In this document: one piece after another, positions 7,936 to 16,889 of the stretch
Layout: every line of letters begins with the position of its first letter
Numbering within the stretch: the stretch's first letter is position 1
Source of the DNA: Anaerolineaceae bacterium
GTDB taxonomy: Bacteria > Chloroflexota > Anaerolineae > Anaerolineales > Anaerolineaceae
Length of the DNA stretch: 40,831 bases
Assembly (NCBI GenBank): GCA_028714615.1
Contig: JAQTMA010000005.1
Location: forward strand, 1-40,831
Direction: 5' to 3'
Notes under the pieces: generated by a model
What the model was told of the DNA's origin: nothing
Database searches by the model: none
The model's input: only the letters and a program-made list of their open reading frames with translations
Made by a program: the position numbers and the translations under genes

Positions 7936-9482
7936 GCTGGGATGCCCCCGCGCTCCGCCAGGATGCGTCGCAACTCTCCCTGGGCTCGTTCGACGCGGTT
8001 GTCCAGCTCGTTGACCTCGTGCAGCAGGCGATGGACGGCGTTCTGGTTTTGCAACCCGGCTGCATTGATGCGCACATTTAGAGCGGCGCTGGTCAAGGCG
8101 GCCTGCGCCAAAGCGGCGCCGCTGGCGGCATCCGAAATGGCGTTGAGATTGCCGATCTCGGCGGTCTCTACAGCTAAATCAAGCACCTCTGCGGCCCAAT
8201 TGGCCACGTCCAGGGGAACCCGGGCGGCGTGCAGAGTAGCATTCTCGATCGCTCGGGTGCGTTCAGCTTGCTGCTCGGAGGTGACTTTCGGCAGTTGCAT
8301 GGCGGCCATGACCGCCTCAAATGCAGCCGAATCCAGGGTTTCAGCCTCGCGCAAATGGGTGCGCAGTGCTTCAGCCTGGGCGATGATTTCCAGCATACGA
8401 TTTTCAACCCCGGCATATTTCTTCTTCCCGAGGGTCAAGCGGGCTACCATTTCCACCAACGCCGCACCTGCCGCTCCGGTATGAGCTGCAGCAGAACCGC
8501 CGCCAGGGGTAGCTGTGCCGGCGGCTAAACGGTCGAGGAAATCCGGGAATGCCTGCTCAACCGGTTCCAGGAGGGGTTGCTCTGAAAGCGCTTGGGATAG
8601 TCGAGTTTCGAGCACCTGGTGCGGCTGAAAGCCATCCAACTGCAGATACCATTGCGCTGCTTCCACCAGCGCCTCCTGAGGGATGAGGCCAACCAATTCG
8701 GTGTGGTGGATACCCACATTGTAACGGGCAGCCTCACGCCGTACCATTTCAACCACGCGAGCGATGGGAGTCTGGTGGTAATTTGTCAGGTTCATCGAGA
8801 CTTGAGCGCGGCCATCCACCAACAATCCCAGGGCTTTTACGAAATGCAACCCACCCGAAGAATGGCGGACTGCCTTTGCGATCTTCTGGGCGATCTGATC
8901 GTCGTCGGTGGAGAGATAGGCGTTAAACGCGATCAGCGGTTGGCGTGCGCCGATGACAGTGGCCCCCGCCGGACCTACCCGGGAAGGACCAAAATCAGGC
9001 TGGCGTTCGGGGTGCGTGGCGATTTCCGTTTTCAGAGCTTCATATTGCCCGTGGCGGATGTTTTCCAGGTTTTGGCGTTCGGGAAGCGTGGCAGCTTCTT
9101 CGTAGAGGTATACCGGGATATTAAGCTCCGCACCCACCCGTTGTCCCAGCCGACGGGCGATCTCAACGCATTCCGTCATGGTCACAGCGGCAATCGGCAC
9201 AAAAGGGACAACATCGGTGGCGCCAATGCGGGGGTGCTCGCCGGTGTGATGCTCCAGATCGATCAACTCCGCTGCCCGGGAGATGGCGCGGAAAGCGGCC
9301 TCCTCGGCAGGCGCCGGCGGTCCTACGAAGGTGATCACGGTACGGTTATGATCGATATCCGAGTGGCGGTCGAGCACGCGAACCTGCGGCACACCGGTGA
9401 TGGCTTGCAGAATCGCTTCGACCACTTCAGGGCGGCGCGCTTCTGAGAAATTGGGGATGCATTCTACCAGCGGACTGGGCAT
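7932..9482 (-). CDS. ftcD: Formiminotransferase-cyclodeaminase fusion
   Basis: About 516 residues combine two folate enzymes. The N-terminal part (about 1-300, starting PLVECIPNFSE) is glutamate formimidoyltransferase, which moves the formimino group from formiminoglutamate to tetrahydrofolate. The C-terminal part (about 320-510, with ATPGGGSAAA) is the helical cyclodeaminase, which makes 5,10-methenyl-THF and ammonia. The fusion permits direct transfer between sites. The ATG at 9482 has GAGG at proper spacing; an upstream in-frame TTG at 9500 is less likely. No other histidine-degradation gene is in the window, so the source of formiminoglutamate is not shown. The M23 gene overlaps by 4 bp downstream. 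Confidence 0.92.
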   Translation of the reverse strand: MPSPLVECIPNFSEARRPEVVEAILQAITGVPQVRVLDRHSDIDHNRTVITFVGPPAPAEEAAFRAISRAAELIDLEHHTGEHPRIGATDVVPFVPIAAVTMTECVEIARRLGQRVGAELNIPVYLYEEAATLPERQNLENIRHGQYEALKTEIATHPERQPDFGPSRVGPAGATVIGARQPLIAFNAYLSTDDDQIAQKIAKAVRHSSGGLHFVKALGLLVDGRAQVSMNLTNYHQTPIARVVEMVRREAARYNVGIHHTELVGLIPQEALVEAAQWYLQLDGFQPHQVLETRLSQALSEQPLLEPVEQAFPDFLDRLAAGTATPGGGSAAAHTGAAGAALVEMVARLTLGKKKYAGVENRMLEIIAQAEALRTHLREAETLDSAAFEAVMAAMQLPKVTSEQQAERTRAIENATLHAARVPLDVANWAAEVLDLAVETAEIGNLNAISDAASGAALAQAALTSAALNVRINAAGLQNQNAVHRLLHEVNELDNRVERAQGELRRILAERGGIPA

Positions 9483-9645
9483 AAGGACCTCGCAGGGCAA
9501 TGATTACAGGTATTATAACGGGAAGAGAGGGCAGAGGATAAGGCAATCTGGCATACAGGTTGCAGCATTGAATCCGTATCGGGCATTTCAGCAGTGAGCG
9601 AGCGAACGTGCTACAATTATTCTTAAAAATACCCGAGGAACGAAC

Positions 9646-10326
9646 ATGTGCGGTCGTTTTACATTGATTCTGGAGCCATCTGAACTGCAAGAAGAGCTCA
9701 ATTTAGGTGAGCTGCCGTCCGGCATGCAACCGCGTTATAACGTGGCGCCCACCCAGGCCGTGGCAACTGTCAACGATGCTACCTCGCGGGCAGTTGAATT
9801 GACGCGCTGGGGTTTGATCCCATCCTGGGCGAAGGACGCAACGATTGGCAGCCGCCTGATTAATGCCCGTTCTGAGACTCTGGTCGAAAAACCATCCTTC
9901 CGCAACGCCTTTGCTCGCCGGCGCTGCCTGGTGTTAGCAGACGGCTTCTATGAATGGTTTCACCCGAGCGGGAAGGCCAACAAAGGGCAGCCGTATTACT
10001 TCCGCCTGAGCGCCGCGGAGCCGTTCGCTTTTGCCGGGCTGTGGGACCTCTGGCGGTCGCCGGAAGGTGAACCCATCCAGACCTGCACCATCATCACCTG
10101 TCCGGCTAACGATCTAGTCAGTCGTTACCACGAACGGATGCCGGTCATCCTGGATGCCAGCCAGATTTGGGGTTGGATGGACCCAAGCGCTGCGCTTCCA
10201 GCTTTGCAAGACATGTTACAGCCGTACCCGGCCGAGAAAATGACAGCCTGGCCCGTCTCTGGCAAGATCAACAACCCGGGCTATGATGCGCCGGACTGCA
10301 CGGACTCGATCCTGCAACTGGGGTAA
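9646..10326 (+). CDS. SRAP family protein (YedK/HMCES-like)
   Basis: This 226-residue protein is a complete SOS-response-associated peptidase domain. The family covalently captures abasic sites in single-stranded DNA through the second residue, Cys2. The chain begins MCGRFTL, so Cys2 is available after Met removal. Asn32 (NVAP), Asn75 (NARSET), Glu103 (FYEW) and His162 (YHERMP) match the known active site. The ATG at 9646 follows a GAGGAA ribosome site, and TACAAT near 9610 is a possible -10 element. The gene diverges from ftcD across about 160 bp. No LexA-type site was recognised. Confidence 0.93.
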   Translation: MCGRFTLILEPSELQEELNLGELPSGMQPRYNVAPTQAVATVNDATSRAVELTRWGLIPSWAKDATIGSRLINARSETLVEKPSFRNAFARRRCLVLADGFYEWFHPSGKANKGQPYYFRLSAAEPFAFAGLWDLWRSPEGEPIQTCTIITCPANDLVSRYHERMPVILDASQIWGWMDPSAALPALQDMLQPYPAEKMTAWPVSGKINNPGYDAPDCTDSILQLG

Positions 10327-10347
10327 GGGTATAACCGATCCATCGCG

Positions 10348-10365
10348 AGGGAACCCCCGTTCCCT
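10348..10365. repeat. Small GC-rich hairpin between SRAP and kinase genes
   Basis: AGGGAAC (10348-10354) pairs with GTTCCCT (10359-10365) over a CCCC loop in the 56-bp gap. It has no T tract. It might weakly terminate the SRAP transcript or structure the leader of the kinase mRNA. Confidence 0.4.
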
Positions 10366-10382
10366 GGGAGATTAATCTGCCG

Positions 10383-13300
10383 ATGACTCTGCGCACCAGG
10401 ACCACCCTGATAACCGGGGCAGCCATCACGGCGCTGATGCTGGTTCTGTATGCGATTCTGTCCCAGCTTCTCCTCGTAAGTTTCCGCGAAGTGGGGGTGC
10501 TACAAACCCGGTCAGGGGAACCCCTTTACGGTCACATCTTTCCAAGGGCGCTCAACCTGGAGCAAGCCAGCCAGATGGGTTTAGCCTGGTTGGCCGTAAT
10601 CTTGCTGCTGGCCGGCCTGGTTCTTCTGGGGATTGCGTTGTTGCTGTCCAAACGCTATATCGTCCACCGGCGCGACTGGAGCACCCAACCGGTTGCTGGC
10701 CTGGAGAAGGAGTCAAGCCGCCCCCGGCAGGCAGGACTTGGGAATAAAACGGAAATCCCCCGGTCTGGGCGCGAAGTCCACCTGGAAATTGCCCAGCACT
10801 CGCGGGTGGAATTCGCAACCATCCCGGACCAGTATTTCCGCGTGGATGCTGAGGGGCTCATCCTGGAGAATCAATCCGCTCGAGGATACGGATCGAGCGA
10901 AACGGAGCTCCCACTATCCGGCGTGCCAATCAGCGTCCTCTTCCCGGAAGAAGTAAGCGATCAGCTCCAGGCTGGAATCTACCAGGCGCTTCAGGTGGGC
11001 GCTCCGGTTTCGCTGGAGTACAACCTTCGTACACAAAAAGGAGATCGCGTTTACGACGCCCGCCTGTCCCCTCTTCCAGGCGATCAGGTGATTGTCCTGG
11101 TGCGCGATATCACAGAGCACAGACAAGCGGAACAGGCGCTGAGGAAGAGCGAGGAATCCATTCGTTCGATCTATAACATCACCTCATCCCAGCAACTCAG
11201 CTTCTCCGATAAACTCCAGGCTTTGCTGGTGATGGGCTGCCAACATTTCAACCTCGATATGGGCGTCCTGGCGCATATCAGCGGCGATCATCATGAAGTA
11301 GTAGAAGCCCGTATGCGCACAGGCCAGGCGGTGCATGAATCGGTCATCCACCTGGTCGAGGTTTTTAGCCGGGAAGCCCTGCGGGCCGGCGGTCCCATTG
11401 CGGTTTCCAAGGCCAGTAGCTCTGAATGGGCCCAGCATCCTGCTTATCAGGTGAATACCCTGGAGGCTTACCTGGGTACCCCGGTCGTGGTTGGTGGAGC
11501 GACCTTCGGGACGCTGGGCTTCTCCAGCCGGGAGGCGCAACAGCGGCCTTTCGGTACCTCCGATAAGGAGTTCTTGCGGCTCATGGCACAGTGGATCGGA
11601 AGCGAGATCGATCGCGAGCAGAGCACCCAACAAGTTCAAAAATACTCAAGTGAGATCACTAAAAAGAACCAGGCGCTGGCTGAAGCCCGCGACCAGGCAA
11701 TTGAGGCCTCTCGCCAGAAGTCGGAATTCTTAGCGACCATCAGTCACGAGATCCGCACACCGATGAACGCGGTGATTGGGATGTCCGACCTGCTCCTCGA
11801 GACAACCCTTACACCTGACCAGCGCGAATATGCTGGTATCGTACGCGATTCCGGACAGGTTCTGATGACCTTGCTGAATGACGTTCTGGATCTATCCAAA
11901 ATTGAAGCCGGCAAGCTCGATCTGGAAGACATCGATTTCCGCCCATTGGAAATCGTCGAACGGGCTGCAGAACTTTTTGTCTCGCGGGTACGAGAAAAGG
12001 GGTTGGCGTTGATGACGTATATCGACCCGAAAATCCCCGAACTTTTGAAAGGGGATCCCACCCGCCTGACGCAGATCCTGTTCAACCTGGTCGGGAATGC
12101 AGTGAAATTTACGGAGAGGGGTGAGATCGTTGCCCGGGTTGAGATGGTTGAACAGAATTCAGCTACATGCAAACTGCGCTTTACGGTAAGCGACAGTGGA
12201 ATTGGCCTCTCGGAAGGAGCGCGTAAACGCCTGTTCCAGCCCTTCACCCAGGCGGATGGCACTGTTACGCGGAAATTCGGCGGAACCGGGCTGGGATTGG
12301 CCATCTCCAAGCGCCTGGTCGAACTGATGGGCGGGGAAATCGGAGTAGACAGCGTGGAAGGGGTCGGGTCCACTTTTTGGTTTTGGGCGAATTTCAACCT
12401 GGTCGATCCAACAGACACGCGTGCAGGCATTCAGCCCTTCCCCGGCATGGACCGGTATCGCGTCTTATTGGTGGATGACAGCCAAACCAACAACGAGATC
12501 CTGAGCCGATACCTGGCGGTTTGGGGCATCCGGGTGGACTCGGCGGTCACCGGCAGCCAGGCGCTCACATTGATGCAGCACGCGTTCGAGGAGCAAGATC
12601 TCTACCAACTGGCGCTGGTTGATTTGAGCTTGCCGGATATGGATGGATATAGCCTGGCGCGTCGCATCTTACAATCCGAGAACTATGCTGCGATCCGGCT
12701 GGTATTGATGACCGCCTACGATGAACGCGGGCAAGGGGAGCAATCTGTGGAGTTTGGATTCTCCGCCTACCTGGTAAAACCGGTCAAGCAAGCCAGACTT
12801 TTCGATACCATATCCAACTTACTCTCGGTGCCAGCCCTGGCGACTGGCATGGCTGCGCCTGTACCAGCCACTTTGTCCGCCTCGCAGGGCTTGAGCGATA
12901 AGAGCGCACTTTCCAAACTGGCGCCGATCCTCCTGGCTGAAGACAACCTGGCCAATCAAAAATTAGCGACGATTCAGTTACAGCGCCTGGGGTATAAAGT
13001 GGTCACGGCGCTGGATGGTCGGCAAACGCTCGAATTGCTGCTCCAGACCAATCAGAAATTTTCTTTACTGCTCCTGGATTGCCAGATGCCGGAGGTGGAT
13101 GGCCTGGGCGTGGCACGCATTCTCCGCAAGGCAGAACTTACTACCGGCGAGCACTTACCGACTGTAGCAATGACGGCCAATGCCTCAAAATCCGATCGGG
13201 AAGCCTGCCTGGCCTCGGGAATGGACGATTACCTGTCCAAGCCGTTTAAATTACACGAGCTCAAGGAAATATTGGAGCGCTGGCTCAAGCCAGGCGACGC

Positions 13301-13724
13301 GAGCCCGGCCTCCCCGGTGGAGCAGGAAGAAAGCCAGGCTGAAGGTGCAGTGCTCGATGCTGAGGTGATTCAGGGAATCCGTATGCTGCAATCGGAAGGG
13401 GAGGATTTCTTGACTTTGATCATCGATATGTATATTCACGAATCTGCCACCCTGATGGAACGATTGCGCAGCGCGGTTGCGAACGGTTCCGCCGAGGAAG
13501 TTCAGCGCAGCGCCCATGCCCTCAAAGGAAGCAGCGGGAATGTCGGAGCGGTGCAGTTAGCGGAAGCCTGCCGCCAGGTGGAATTCATGGGGCGTGAAGG
13601 TCAGCTCAAGGGAGCGCCAGAAGGTTTGCTAAAGGTGCAAACCGAATACGACCTGGCTATTCAGGCATTGACGCAGGAGAAAGCAGTTGTGGTGAATCAA
13701 GGGGGAAGAGCGGCGAATGCTTGA
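10383..13724 (+). CDS. Hybrid sensor histidine kinase (PAS-GAF-HK-REC-REC-Hpt)
   Basis: This 1113-residue membrane kinase carries a full phosphorelay in one chain. Two membrane helices lie at about 10-34 and 66-90. A PAS-like domain follows (about 140-250), then a GAF domain (about 260-410), a helical linker, and HisKA with the phosphorylated histidine in [10 protein letters not shown] (His455). The ATPase domain spans about 555-675, with GTGLGL. Two receiver domains (about 690-805 and 850-970) retain aspartates in [11 protein letters not shown] and [13 protein letters not shown]-terminal Hpt domain (about 1000-1095) has HALKGSSG. This BarA-like layout should pass phosphate on to a separate response regulator, but none is encoded nearby. 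The signal is unknown. Confidence 0.92.
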   Translation: MTLRTRTTLITGAAITALMLVLYAILSQLLLVSFREVGVLQTRSGEPLYGHIFPRALNLEQASQMGLAWLAVILLLAGLVLLGIALLLSKRYIVHRRDWSTQPVAGLEKESSRPRQAGLGNKTEIPRSGREVHLEIAQHSRVEFATIPDQYFRVDAEGLILENQSARGYGSSETELPLSGVPISVLFPEEVSDQLQAGIYQALQVGAPVSLEYNLRTQKGDRVYDARLSPLPGDQVIVLVRDITEHRQAEQALRKSEESIRSIYNITSSQQLSFSDKLQALLVMGCQHFNLDMGVLAHISGDHHEVVEARMRTGQAVHESVIHLVEVFSREALRAGGPIAVSKASSSEWAQHPAYQVNTLEAYLGTPVVVGGATFGTLGFSSREAQQRPFGTSDKEFLRLMAQWIGSEIDREQSTQQVQKYSSEITKKNQALAEARDQAIEASRQKSEFLATISHEIRTPMNAVIGMSDLLLETTLTPDQREYAGIVRDSGQVLMTLLNDVLDLSKIEAGKLDLEDIDFRPLEIVERAAELFVSRVREKGLALMTYIDPKIPELLKGDPTRLTQILFNLVGNAVKFTERGEIVARVEMVEQNSATCKLRFTVSDSGIGLSEGARKRLFQPFTQADGTVTRKFGGTGLGLAISKRLVELMGGEIGVDSVEGVGSTFWFWANFNLVDPTDTRAGIQPFPGMDRYRVLLVDDSQTNNEILSRYLAVWGIRVDSAVTGSQALTLMQHAFEEQDLYQLALVDLSLPDMDGYSLARRILQSENYAAIRLVLMTAYDERGQGEQSVEFGFSAYLVKPVKQARLFDTISNLLSVPALATGMAAPVPATLSASQGLSDKSALSKLAPILLAEDNLANQKLATIQLQRLGYKVVTALDGRQTLELLLQTNQKFSLLLLDCQMPEVDGLGVARILRKAELTTGEHLPTVAMTANASKSDREACLASGMDDYLSKPFKLHELKEILERWLKPGDASPASPVEQEESQAEGAVLDAEVIQGIRMLQSEGEDFLTLIIDMYIHESATLMERLRSAVANGSAEEVQRSAHALKGSSGNVGAVQLAEACRQVEFMGREGQLKGAPEGLLKVQTEYDLAIQALTQEKAVVVNQGGRAANA

Positions 13725-13774
13725 CCCCTGGGCAGGGGAATGGTAAAATCTTCCCGCTATCAAGATTGGTGCAT

Positions 13775-13850
13775 GCCCCCATCGTCTAGGGGACCAGGAC
13801 GCAGCCCTTTCAAGGCTAAAACCAGAGTTCGAATCTCTGTGGGGGCACCA
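13775..13850 (+). tRNA. tRNA-Glu (anticodon TTC), CCA encoded
   Basis: The 76-nt sequence folds as a cloverleaf. GCCCCCA (13775-13781) pairs with TGGGGGC (13840-13846). The T arm is CAGAG-TTCGAAT-CTCTG (13823-13839). The anticodon loop CTTTCAA gives anticodon TTC. The discriminator is A, followed by an encoded CCA at 13848-13850. The outermost anticodon-stem pair appears to be a C-A mismatch; the other four pair. Confidence 0.95.
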
Positions 13851-13864
13851 AGAGCAAGGATGAA

Positions 13865-13902
13865 GGATGAAGGATGAAAATGCTTCATCCTTCATCCGTT
13901 TT
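13865..13902 (+). terminator. Intrinsic terminator after tRNA-Glu
   Basis: GGATGAAGGATGAA (13865-13878) pairs perfectly over 14 bp with the arm at 13884-13897 around a 5-nt loop, followed by GTTTT. The left arm consists of copies two and three of a GGATGAA triplicate that starts at 13858. It lies 14 bp after the tRNA CCA end. It also argues against starting the kinase gene at the upstream in-frame ATG 13867. Confidence 0.8.
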
Positions 13903-13947
13903 AATGAGGGTTCGCCTGGCCGGTTGCGCGATTCTCTTCTGTCAGGT

Positions 13948-15642
13948 ATGATGGGAAAGGGGATAGAAAGATTGATCAACAACCGGTATCGCCGCATCCT
14001 GGGTTTTTTTGCGATCTTGATCGTTCGACTGATATGGTGGGACCTGTTATTGCCGCGCATCGGGTTCGGCCGCCTCTCGCGCCGGACTCGCCCCGAGCGG
14101 TTGCGGCGGGCAGCCCACTCCTTCCGCTTACTGGCGGTGAAGATGGGCGGGGTGCTCATCAAGGTTGGACAATTCCTCTCTTCGCGGCTAGACGTGATGC
14201 CTCGCGAGGTGACGGGTGAGCTGGCCGGGTTGCAAGATGAAGTGCCGCCTGAATCCTACGATGTTATTCGCCAGGTGATCGAAGCCGAATTTTCCTTACC
14301 CCTGGCGCAGGTATTCAGCGATTTCGAATCCGCGCCGCTTGCATCCGCTTCGATCGGGCAGGTGCACCGCGCCCGCATCCGCGCCAGCGCAGAACCCGAA
14401 GGTGAGCGAACCCCGCCATTTCCCGTGGTGGTAAAAGTGCAGCGCCCAGACATCCCCGCGATTGTTGAAACGGACCTTTCCGCGTTGCGGGTGGTCAGCA
14501 ACTGGGTGAAGCACTACCCGCCCATTCACAAGCGCGCCAACATCCCGGCGTTATTAGAAGAGTTCAGCCGGAGCCTGCATGAAGAAATCGACTACCTGGC
14601 GGAAGGAAAGAATGCAGAGACCTTTGCATCCAATTTCAAAGGGTATCCCGGCGTGCGCGTGCCGGGCGTTTCCTGGGAACACACCACCCGCCGGGTGCTC
14701 ACCCTGGAGGATGTGTGGGCAATCAAAATCACCGATTACACCGCTATCGAAAGAGCTGGCATCTCTCGAGCAGAGGTAGCCCAGCGCCTGTTCCACACCT
14801 ATCTCAAGCAGATCTTTGAAGATCATTTCTTTCACGCAGATCCCCACCCAGGAAACCTGTTTGTATTTCCTCGAGGCACTGCTAGTGAGAGTGATTCTGT
14901 TCCATGGGACCTGGTCTTTGTCGATTTTGGCATGGTTGGAAGGATTACTCCGACCTTATTCGCCGGGCTGCGCGAAATGCTCATCGGGGTCGGTTTACAC
15001 GATTCAAGGCGGGTCGTCAAGGCGTATCAAATGTTGGATGTGCTCTTACCGGGCGCAAACACCGAATTGTTGGAAAAAGCCAGCGCGCGCGTATTCGACA
15101 GCTTTTGGGGCAAGACTACGCAAGAGATGATGCGCATGAAGCAGGAGGAAGCCGACCAGTTCATCCATGAATTTGGCGCACTATTGTACGAGATGCCTTT
15201 CCAGGTACCCGAAAACCTCATCCTTCTGGGTCGTTGTGTCGGGATCCTTTCCGGAATGTGCACCGGGCTTGATCCGGATTTCAATGGGTGGACCGGCCTG
15301 GCGCCCTATGCACAGAAGCTGGTTCAAGCTGAAGCGGGCAGCAGTTGGCAAACCTGGCTGACCGAGATCGGGAATTGGGTGCGGGTCCTGATCAGTTTAC
15401 CAGGAAGAGCGGAGACCCTGCTCGATCGCATCGAGCAGGGCCGGTTGGAAGTTCGCTTTCCGGAATTGGACCTTCACATTGTGCGCCTGGAGAAGGCCGT
15501 GAATCGTTTGGTGGGGGCGATCATTCTGGCGGCTTTTCTGCTCGGCGCGGTGCAATTGTATGCATCCGGCCAGGTATTCCTGGCAGGGGCGCTGGGGCTG
15601 GTCGCTATCCTCACGCTGTTGTGGATCCTTTTCTCATTTTGA
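13948..15642 (+). CDS. ABC1/UbiB-like atypical protein kinase
   Basis: About 564 residues form an ABC1 (ADCK/UbiB) family protein, known for ATPase-linked roles in isoprenoid quinone and lipid metabolism. The hallmark KxGQ motif is present (KVGQFLSSRLDVMP, about residues 70-85), followed by the Ala-rich ASASIGQVH loop that replaces the usual glycine loop. The catalytic HADPHPGN motif lies near 295, and VDFGMVG is the DFG equivalent. Two C-terminal membrane helices (about 520-562) anchor it. The frame is open back to ATG 13867, but that start lies inside the tRNA terminator hairpin, so ATG 13948 or 13951 is preferred. No quinone-biosynthesis gene adjoins it. Confidence 0.88.
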   Translation: MMGKGIERLINNRYRRILGFFAILIVRLIWWDLLLPRIGFGRLSRRTRPERLRRAAHSFRLLAVKMGGVLIKVGQFLSSRLDVMPREVTGELAGLQDEVPPESYDVIRQVIEAEFSLPLAQVFSDFESAPLASASIGQVHRARIRASAEPEGERTPPFPVVVKVQRPDIPAIVETDLSALRVVSNWVKHYPPIHKRANIPALLEEFSRSLHEEIDYLAEGKNAETFASNFKGYPGVRVPGVSWEHTTRRVLTLEDVWAIKITDYTAIERAGISRAEVAQRLFHTYLKQIFEDHFFHADPHPGNLFVFPRGTASESDSVPWDLVFVDFGMVGRITPTLFAGLREMLIGVGLHDSRRVVKAYQMLDVLLPGANTELLEKASARVFDSFWGKTTQEMMRMKQEEADQFIHEFGALLYEMPFQVPENLILLGRCVGILSGMCTGLDPDFNGWTGLAPYAQKLVQAEAGSSWQTWLTEIGNWVRVLISLPGRAETLLDRIEQGRLEVRFPELDLHIVRLEKAVNRLVGAIILAAFLLGAVQLYASGQVFLAGALGLVAILTLLWILFSF

Positions 15643-15682
15643 GACTCTGAAAGACAGCCACCAGGGGGATGGATTACCCGCC

Positions 15683-15922
15683 TTAAGATTCCCGGGTGGG
15701 TTCTTCAGGCTCAGGTTGGTCGATACGACCGATGGCAGCATTTAGCAGGCTGCGAACGGCCAATAAGAATTCGCGGCGGGCTGCGCGACGGTGCTCCAAT
15801 ACACCCGGCGGCAGCCAGGCTTCCACTGATTTACGCATCTCACTACGAGCGCTACGGACGTGTTTGCGCGCTTCGCGCACATACGGATCTTCTGCGTGTT
15901 TCACTTCAGATGGATTTTCCAT
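15683..15922 (-). CDS. Small helical hypothetical protein (79 aa)
   Basis: I do not recognise this family. The protein is rich in Arg, Glu and Ala, is predicted almost wholly helical, and has no signal or membrane segment. It begins MENPSEVKH and ends with an acidic, Pro-containing tail. The ATG at 15922 follows a GGAAG ribosome site; a longer reading to 15952 lacks one. It converges on the ABC1 kinase gene. It could be a small scaffold or nucleic-acid-binding protein, but nothing here decides that. Confidence 0.6.
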   Translation of the reverse strand: MENPSEVKHAEDPYVREARKHVRSARSEMRKSVEAWLPPGVLEHRRAARREFLLAVRSLLNAAIGRIDQPEPEEPTRES

Positions 15923-16097
15923 GTTGACACTTCCTTTCTCAAGTAACCACATTCAACTTGATTATAGACTATTTTTGTGGAAATTGATTAACAACCATTG
16001 GGATTTGCCACGGTACAAGAGATAGGTTTTATGCTCACCCCTGGAGGCGGCCACAACGGTCGCACTCTGCATGAGGTGGATTATCGCGGGGTTGCGT

Positions 16098-16151
16098 TAG
16101 GGGCGGGTGTTATACCCACCCGGGGAAGGGCGATCACAAGGGTCGTCCCTA
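16098..16151. repeat. REP-like compound palindrome
   Basis: The element is bounded by TAGGGGCG (16098-16105) and CGTCCCTA (16144-16151), complementary apart from one G-U pair. Inside are two smaller hairpins: GGGT-ACCC around 16106-16117, and GGGCGA with TCGTCCC around 16128-16149. This nested layout is typical of dispersed intergenic palindromes. Only one copy is visible in the window. It occupies the otherwise gene-free stretch 15953-16223. Confidence 0.5.
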
Positions 16152-16223
16152 CCTTGGGTGGTATATCGCGGCGATTCCCAATATACCTGTATATCTGGCA
16201 TAGTTTGTGCACATTTGTCCTGC

Positions 16224-16610
16224 ATGGACATGATCACATTGCCTTGCCCCACCTGTGGAGTGATCCTCCAAGTTCCACCCGACCGTCCCGGATTCGGTTG
16301 TTGGTACTGCGGCACAGACTACCACGTGAAGGAGAAAGATATGGATGCTACCTTAACCAACATGGCATTTCACCAGGTACAAGGAGAAATCACCGGTTTG
16401 ATTTCTTCGAAAGAACACAAATTGGATGAACTGGCAGGCTGTATCAATGCAATCATCCGCCGTCCAGAACATGCTCTGGAAAAATTGCTGACCCAGCGCA
16501 ACCGTTTGGAAGACGACATTCTGGAGCTCAGCCTGGTTATCCGCCTTAAACAGCATGAGTTAAACCGGGTTCGCCGCACGGAGGAATACTCCGCGAATCC
16601 GGGCGATTGA
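16224..16610 (+). CDS. Small zinc-ribbon plus coiled-coil protein
   Basis: This 128-residue protein opens with a four-cysteine zinc ribbon, CPTC and CWYC about 17 residues apart (about residues 8-31). A long helical, probably coiled-coil region follows (about 45-120) with heptad-like Leu and Ile spacing. No enzyme motif is seen. The ATG at 16224 (or 16230) is chosen because the ribbon begins there; the ribosome site is weak, and an open frame extends back to 16107 through the palindrome. It sits 280 bp before the cytochrome operon on the same strand, and a link is possible but not shown. Confidence 0.65.
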   Translation: MDMITLPCPTCGVILQVPPDRPGFGCWYCGTDYHVKEKDMDATLTNMAFHQVQGEITGLISSKEHKLDELAGCINAIIRRPEHALEKLLTQRNRLEDDILELSLVIRLKQHELNRVRRTEEYSANPGD

Positions 16611-16674
16611 TCCGTTTCGATACAGACCGACCGGTTTCCTTAAATAGCCCGCCAATACTTGCGGTTCCACAATT

Positions 16675-16698
16675 CCACCCGCCATTAAGCGCGGGTGG
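16675..16698. repeat. 8-bp hairpin in the leader of the cytochrome operon
   Basis: CCACCCGC (16675-16682) pairs perfectly with GCGGGTGG (16691-16698). It lies in the 279-bp gap between the zinc-ribbon gene and the first cytochrome gene. No T tract follows. Nothing else firm is visible in this gap. Confidence 0.4.
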
Positions 16699-16889
16699 TT
16701 CGCCATTAATGGGAATGTCAAACCTCGGTTCTTGTGGATGCTTTGCCTCCAGGCTAAGGCAATATGAGAATTTGATGAACTATTCCCCATTTTCGGATAA
16801 ATGCGTTATGATAATGGGTAGCGTTCAAGGGGGGAATTCTCAGGTAAGCCTCTATTCGGTATCCAAGCATTCGCGGTCCGGTTAATGCC

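Noticed and set aside
8619..9446. 275-residue frame antisense to ftcD
   Set aside because: ftcD is fully supported on the other strand; the antisense product matches no family I know.
11744..12430. 228-residue frame antisense to the hybrid kinase
   Set aside because: It mirrors the HisKA/ATPase region and is Ser/Arg-rich without structure; a shadow frame.
13867..13947. Extended N terminus of the ABC1 kinase
   Set aside because: The extra codons start inside the tRNA terminator hairpin, and conserved ABC1 sequence begins later.
16611..16889. Promoter of the cytochrome operon
   Set aside because: TTGATG at 16772 and TATGATAAT near 16807 are about 30 bp apart, too far for a standard promoter, and no better pair was found.
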